The notes beneath the pieces were generated by a model. That model worked only from the letters and a program-made list of their open reading frames with translations, did not search any database and had not been told where the DNA came from. Made by a program: the position numbers and the translations under genes. Below are positions 58,815 to 64,000 of a stretch of DNA of 64,000 bases, one piece after another. Position 1 is the stretch's first letter; the number at the start of each line of letters is the position of its first letter. This stretch comes from Kuschelorhynchus macadamiae (taxonomy: Eukaryota > Arthropoda > Insecta > Coleoptera > Curculionidae), in NCBI GenBank assembly GCA_030620095.1, contig JAUTXW010004702.1:558001-622000 (forward strand), given 5' to 3'.

Positions 58815-59551
58815 CAGGGTGTATCATGAAGAAGTCCCACCCCCCTTAACTTTTTTAAATTGAGTTGTTTTTTTAACAAAAATGTAACCTAACCTAAATT
58901 TTTATAAAATTTAAAAAAATATTATACGGGGTGTACCAAAAAGTTGCGGTAAATAAAAGTGTTTTTTTTTTAAATAGAACTTCCTATATATTTTTCGAAT
59001 TTTGGAATCAAAACGAAAGTATAAGCATATTCTGTATATAACATTATCTACCTAAATGTTATCGTTATTTAATTATTAGGGTTTAAAGATTCATATTACC
59101 ATCATTTTAATAGCTTGTCAAATGTAAATAGCTGGGTTGGGTTATTAACAAAACTATTTCCATTTTTTTTTTCATTTAATATTATTCTTTCAAATAATAT
59201 ACCATTTTTGGTTTGGTTCTTTTGAATATTTTTTTTTATTTTATTTTTCAATAATATTCAAATGGCAAAAACTGAATCTTTAGGCTTTAATAATTAAATA
59301 ATGGTTACATTTAGGTATATACAGAATATGCTTAGAATTTTGTCTAGATTATAAAAATCTAAAAATATATAGGGTGTTCTATTAAAAAAAAAACTTTTGT
59401 TTACCACGACTCCTTGGTGCACCCTGTATAATATTTTTATTAATTTTATAAAATTGTAGGTGCTTTCTTTCATTTTCGTTAAAAAAAACAACTCTGTAAC
59501 TTTAAAATTAAAAAAGTTAAGGGGGGTGGGACTTCTTTATGATACACCCCG
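58815..59551. mobile_element. 737-bp foldback element with CAGGGTG-type ends
   Basis: The left end CAGGGTGTATCATGAAGAAG and the right end, read inward CGGGGTGTATCATAAAGAAG, are each followed by TCCCACCCCCCTTAACTTTT. They are flanked by TA on both sides. The arms extend about 280 bp inward (blocks GTAAATAAAAGTG, CTAAATGTTA). There is no coding sequence. It lies in the Transib 3' region. Confidence 0.85.
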
Positions 59552-59840
59552 TATATTGTAGTATGGGTATGGGTCTTAAAATAAAACCTGTATACTCCTT
59601 TATTTGTATTTGAACAACCATATTTTTCCTTTTCACAAATGTTTTCACAATTTTTAGTTTATTTTTTTGCGATCTAATAAAAAATATACAAAACTATTTA
59701 AATAATTCTATTTTTTACCACCAGACCTCTTGGTACACTCTGTATACTTAACGGCTTTCTTAATTCAGGGAATTTTCTATACTTAAATATCATCATTAAA
59801 CAATAAAAATATTTAAAAAATGTGGTCGTGCATTGAAAAT

Positions 59841-59878
59841 GATTTTTTGCCGTTTTTATGCGTTTTCGCATCACTGTG
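59841..59878. repeat. Transib right end: heptamer, 22-bp spacer, A-rich nonamer
   Basis: Read inward from 59878: CACAGTG (59878-59872), 22 bases (59871-59850) beginning ATGCGAAAACG and ending AAAACGG, then CAAAAAATC (59849-59841). Compared with the left end, the spacer holds one extra 10-bp block of the type CATAAAAACG. Heptamer and nonamer match the left end. Confidence 0.85.
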
Positions 59879-60634
59879 AGGCGCACCGTTTTGCTGTAGC
59901 CACATGTTTCTTCTTTCTTCTATGCTGAGTGGTCTGAGAAGAATAGGTAGCTCAACGTTCAAAAAATCTAAATATCTTGGTCAATTAAGGGGTTCATTAA
60001 AAAAATACAGACCTATAATATGGTTTCCAATGATTCCACACTAAACATTTAATGACCAGTGATTTTGATGTTGTACCTCTCGTACCCAGTGGGGATTTGT
60101 TATTGCATAATAATGCATATTATACCTGTTTACAGCTTCATTGCTTCTAAATGTAGGTTCATCGGAAAACATGATATTCGCTAAAAAGTCCGGATATGCT
60201 TCTATTCGCCTTATCATTAAGTTGCAAAAGTTAATACGCCTTTCAAAATCTTCATCGTACAACTCTTGTAATTTCATATGATATATTATTTATGATATAT
60301 TTATATCTTCTTGTGGTCCTGCTTACTGTAGATTGTGATGTCTCAGTTAAACTAGCAAGTTGTCGACTACTTAAACTGGGATTTTCTTCTATATGAAGTA
60401 GAATTCCAACTCTTTATTTTGATTTGTAGCAATTTTATTGACAACTGTTCTCTTCAAATATGCCACATTGCCACTAGCATCAAATCTCTCCATGACATTT
60501 AGAAAGGCCACTTTAGAATGCGCGCGTCGATCCGGATATTTTGCTTCATATAGCCTTTTGGCCAGAATGCAATTTTTTTGAGCTTCACCCAATATATAGA
60601 CCGTATCTATTATTTCATTTTGTGAAAAATTCAT
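59879..60634 (-). pseudogene. DD41D transposase copy B, N-terminal half
   Basis: The minus strand starts at 60634 with MNFSQNEIIDTVYILGEAQK and continues through KRLYEAKYPDRRAHSK and the helix-turn-helix region. The first catalytic aspartate is in NIMFSDEPTFRSNEAVNR (near 60140-60180). The coding sequence runs up to the Transib boundary. A frame break lies near 60290-60400 and another near 60040. It is more complete at the N-terminus than copy A, which lacks the EAQKNCILAKRLYEAKYPDR part. Confidence 0.85.
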
Positions 60635-61353
60635 TTTAAATTAGACGAGAATACGAAAGACGAAATACAACGCACTAACAACAACACGTTTTTGAAATTT
60701 CATATATTTAGTCGCCAGTTGCTATAGACTGATTGATCGAGTTGTTGATTTTCTAAATTACGCAAAAAAAGGAAATTTGAAAATATTTCGAAAACTATTG
60801 AAAATAGGTATATAACATGTTTAAAAAAAGTTGTAGATTTTTTTATTCTTAACAAGACTACATAAAAATATACAGGGAGTTCCATTTAAAAAAACTTAAA
60901 TAAATTGGTTTGAAAATGTTAAAGTTGGGCATTTAAATTTGGACACCCTATATATGATATCTTTAATATTACGAAAGCAGTCTTTTATTCCATGCTTATT
61001 TTGCGCTGAAGCAAAATATTTTATTTTTAGTGGCATAACTAGGCATTATATTGCTAATCATAGATGTGCATCAAATTTAATTTTTTTTTGTTTAAAGCTA
61101 AATATTTAAGAATGTAACAATTTTAGCCATATAACATGTTTTACAAAAAAGTGTTAGAATTTTATGTAGAATTTAAAAATCAAGTCAAATATGGGGTGTC
61201 CTATTTCCTACTTTTTTGACGCACTCCGTATAATTTAAAACATTTTTAAAATGAGCACGACTTACCTATATATCCCACAGCATAAACAGTTTGTTTCCAG
61301 ATTTTACCTGTTTGACGTAAATTTACTTTTTCCAATCGTTTACTCACCCTGTA

Positions 61354-63612
61354 TAGTACTACAATTACTTTTGTATTTTAGGTAATACATGTAAATACTT
61401 GAAATACTTTTATTTGGTGAATCAAATACAAAATACGTTTTACGGAGTAATTAAATTTGAAGTGCAATTACCGAAAAATAAAATATATTTAAAGTGTGGT
61501 ATTTTCAATACCGAAAATATTTGAACTATATTTACAAAGTATTTTACTTAAAGTATTAACAGCTCAGAATTCAATTTAAACAGATTTTTAATTGCTGAGG
61601 TCTCAAACAAATGCATTTTTTTTCTTTTGAAATGCAATTTTTTGACTTCATCTGAGGTATGAGAAAGTGGTAATTAACCACTAAACGTTGGGACAAAAAA
61701 TACCATAGTGGTTTTATTTTCCGCCCTATTCCCACTACAATCCCCTACATTAACTGACTGATAGAGTGCTATACAAATTACATTTAAAAAATGTTATTTT
61801 GTTATAAAATGTTAATACCTTGAAACATTTTTTTTTTAATTTTACCTCGGCACTTATTATCATGTGTTTACTGTCAATAACGTCTGAAGAATCCACGACT
61901 TAATTCCTCTCATTACGAAAATCTTTATATTTGCTTACTCATTATGTTCAGCAGTTTAATTTGTTGATTTCGCATTTAAAAATAATTTTTTTCCTGCGTA
62001 ATAACTTTCCTAAATGGATGCATATCGAATAACCTTGCTCTACCTTAAAATATTCCTTCTGTCTAACAAAATTTATCGAATTTGTTTGCAGAAACATCTG
62101 AGAAGTTTTATGAACCCCTACTTCGCAATTGGAGGATGTATTCTGGATATGGTCTTCCTGTTTTATACTTGAATGTAGGCCATAAGTCCTATACTGCCTA
62201 TAATAAAACAGCTCAATGCTTTGGTGTACGGCTCAAGTTATAAATTTTGGCCGGAGTGACAGCTTGTGTTACTCACGCTACTTTAATTTAGAAAACGCAA
62301 ATATTGTTGTTTTTCATGTAAAATTTAATCAAATTGGATAATAAACATATTCAATAAAGATTGATGATAGCAAAATGTTGTAAAAACTAACAGTGATATT
62401 TAATGTTTGCAATGCTGTAATAAAATAAAAATTTATGAAATGAAATTTAATGGTCAAAATTCGGTATACATAGAGATACTCTACAAACACGTAAATATAG
62501 TTCTGGAATGGTGCCAAAGCAAATTTTCTTTTTGTCTAATTATATTTAACTGGATGAGACAAAAAATTACCAGAAAACTATATGTAGTTACTTAATAATG
62601 CTAATTATTTTGATATACTAAATTGTTCAATTCATTAATCAGTGTTGCTTTAAGCCAGAAAATTATAGTGAATTTAATTATTGCTTTTTGAGTGTGCTCT
62701 AATAAAATGGTAAACCAATTAAATCATCAATCTAAGAATGTGGTTTTATAAGTTTCAAAAAGGCGTTTGTGAAGATATGGAAAAAACTGTCATAGAAGTA
62801 GTAACTTAATCCGAACTAATGAAAATTTAAAAAGTAAGCATTTGCAGTGCAAATAATTGACATACGTTCTGACGTGGCATAATAATAAAAAAATATTTCC
62901 TGAAAATGCGAATAAAATAAAACAAAAGCAAATTCTGTCAGATTGAAAAGTATTACGTAAAATAATTCATAATATTGTATGCGGACAACGAGAACATAAT
63001 TCTGATTTAAGTGAAATCAACTTTGACAAAACAGTGATTAAATATTATCCAGGTAATTAATAAATTTTATACATTAATAACCTGGGGATTATATGCTAAT
63101 TTTAAACATTTTTAATCTTTAATTTAAAATATTTAAAACCCCGGAATTTTGACTACAATGGATATCTATTTTCTTACGGGTCTTCGGCTACATACAGAGA
63201 AAATTAAAACACTTTACAAAATCAAAAGTTTAAAGTACAAGTTTAAGAAAGTAAATTAAAAACCAACACCGGTTTCTAAGTTCTTCTCAAAGAAGTTTCT
63301 ACGTTCAAACTGAGTTTCGATCACGAAGTTGCTACAGTTGCTTCTTAACTGAAAGGTTTTTTTCTCAAAAACAGCCAATGCCATTTATTCAAATCATTGG
63401 ATTTTAGAAATGCCATTATCATGACTGTGTTTTAGATTTCAAACTCCTAAAAAGAATTTATAACGCTTTAGTAAAATCAATTTTGAGGGATTCAAATTCA
63501 AAATTACATTTCGAGAACTACAATGTGTAGACAGATCATAGGTGTATAATATCAAAATCTAAAAAATAATAAAATTGTGCTTCATCACATAATATATAAC
63601 AACAAACTACAT

Positions 63613-63618
<6 letters not shown>
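61354..63618. other. Non-coding stretch
   Basis: AT-rich, with no gene, element end or tandem repeat recognised. Open frames are short. Confidence 0.4.

Positions 63619-63671
<53 letters not shown>
63619..63671. repeat. (TA)n microsatellite
   Basis: About 53 bases of TA directly before the 278-bp repeat. Confidence 0.97.
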
Positions 63672-63674
<3 letters not shown>

Positions 63675-64000
63675 AGTATGTTTTCATTCCACGTACACCA
63701 ACGTGGTAACAAAAAAATGATCCTTGTTTGGAAGATGTTCTGCATCACAGCAGACACAATGATCCATTCTAGTCAAACGACGATCGCGATTTCGCTCTTA
63801 TTAGAGCTCATCAGGCCGTCATAGACTAGCGAACCCCGTGTACGGCAAAGGCACAAAATGGAATCACAAAAACAACTACTCCGCTGGCTAATACCACGAC
63901 CGGCATTGAATTACATTGTGACTCCTGGCTTTCGTTGGAAGGATTAAATGATAGTATGTTTTCATTCCACGTAGACCAACGTCGTAACAAGAAAATGATC
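63672..64000. repeat. Tandem repeat with period of about 278 bp, running off the window
   Basis: ATAGTATGTTTTCATTCCAC at 63673 recurs at 63951 with few changes, and the similarity continues to the last base (ACCAACGT, GTAACAA, AAATGATC). The unit includes a CCACGT-ACACCA-ACGTGG palindrome, a CAATGATCCATT block and TCGCTCTTATTAGAGCTCAT. A diverged, isolated unit is at 26721-26905. It may be satellite DNA or the tandem 5' region of a retroelement. Confidence 0.75.

Larger units (their letters stand above)
53563..59878 (+). mobile_element. Transib transposon (RAG1-related), nested in DD41D copy B
   Basis: The element begins CACAGTGATGC at 53563 and ends GCATCACTGTG at 59878. It is flanked by AGGCGC on both sides (53557-53562 and 59879-59884). 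Copy A, an uninterrupted relative of the host transposase (gene read across near 7435-7460), shows one CGGTGC at this place, so the insertion and duplication are proven by comparison. The transposase is of the Transib/RAG1-core family (55128-57692). Known Transib duplications are 5 bp; here 6 bases repeat, perhaps 5 plus one chance match. Total length is 6316 bp. Four foldback/MITE elements (54230-54771, 56093-56580, 57781-58079, 58815-59551) make up about 2 kb of this, so the original element was nearer 4.2 kb. Confidence 0.95.
52081..61351 (-). mobile_element. Mariner-like DD41D element, copy B, split by Transib
   Basis: The left end is CTGGGTGAGTCAACG, the right end read inward CAGGGTGAGTAAACG. 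They are flanked by TA (52079-52080 and 61352-61353). Long inverted arms match those of copy A. The Transib insertion at 53563-59878 splits its transposase gene; without it and one target duplicate the element would be about 2.95 kb. The left arm contains the same inverted transposase fragment as copy A (near 52810-53000), so that rearrangement predates the two copies. Confidence 0.9.

Noticed and set aside
53563..59878. A RAG2-like partner gene beside the RAG1-like transposase, as in ProtoRAG-type elements.
   Set aside because: I looked for kelch-like repeats on both strands within the element and found none; the element fits Transib, which lacks RAG2.

Overview
The window looks like nuclear DNA of an insect or other arthropod. 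It is strongly AT-rich, carries long (TA)n tracts, has GT-AG introns inside transposon genes, and is filled with animal-type transposable elements. Nothing in it identifies the order with confidence; a large-genome beetle or hemipteran would fit, but that is a guess. I found no convincing host gene apart from one unidentified, partly broken, intron-containing locus at 24.2-25.6 kb. The rest is a layered graveyard of transposons with a few fairly intact members.

Layout. 1-4.7 kb: AT-rich non-coding DNA with a small MITE. 4.7-5.5 kb: minus-strand Penelope-like reverse transcriptase remnant. 5.55-8.94 kb: mariner-like element of DD41D type (copy A) with long inverted arms. 9.7-10.4 kb: short element with CAGGGTG-type ends. 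10.85-16.5 kb: R2-type non-LTR retrotransposon (YMDD reverse transcriptase, zinc knuckle, restriction-like endonuclease domain) split by a complete hAT element (12113-15981) with a perfect 8-bp target duplication. 16.7-20.1 kb: a second DD41D-type element with roughly 950-bp inverted arms and a spliced transposase. 22-26.4 kb: non-LTR and hAT fragments, the unidentified locus, and clustered ACCGACC palindromes. 27-28.9 kb: truncated DD41D-type element whose transposase also has an intron. 29.77-33.44 kb: P-like element reduced to a THAP domain. 33.8-36.1 kb: another long-armed mariner relic. 37.55-39.09 kb: complete Tc1 element with an intact 347-residue DD34E transposase. 41.6-46.9 kb: pogo/jerky-like, mariner, non-LTR and R2-type remnants. 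47.9-49.35 kb: degenerate tandem array rich in ATGGCGG-like motifs. 52.08-61.35 kb: DD41D copy B, split by a 6.3-kb Transib element. 63.7-64.0 kb: start of a tandem array with a period of about 278 bp.

The most interesting object is the Transib element at 53563-59878. Its transposase is of the RAG1-core type, with all three catalytic acidic residues recognisable. Both ends start with the heptamer CACAGTG, identical to the consensus heptamer of V(D)J recombination signals. In the left end a 12-bp spacer separates the heptamer from an A-rich nonamer; in the right end a 22-bp spacer separates the same two blocks. The element thus looks like a natural 12/22 counterpart of the vertebrate 12/23 signal pair. 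The insertion lies inside the transposase gene of DD41D copy B, and an empty homologous site (copy A) is present in the same window, so its boundaries can be read directly. The Transib element was itself later invaded by four foldback or MITE elements.

There are no operons or pathways here. The biology is transposon-on-transposon: ends that share the terminal motif CAGGGTG and might be mobilised by a common transposase, inverted arms containing inverted pieces of their own transposase gene (potential double-stranded RNA sources), and microsatellites growing inside the arms.
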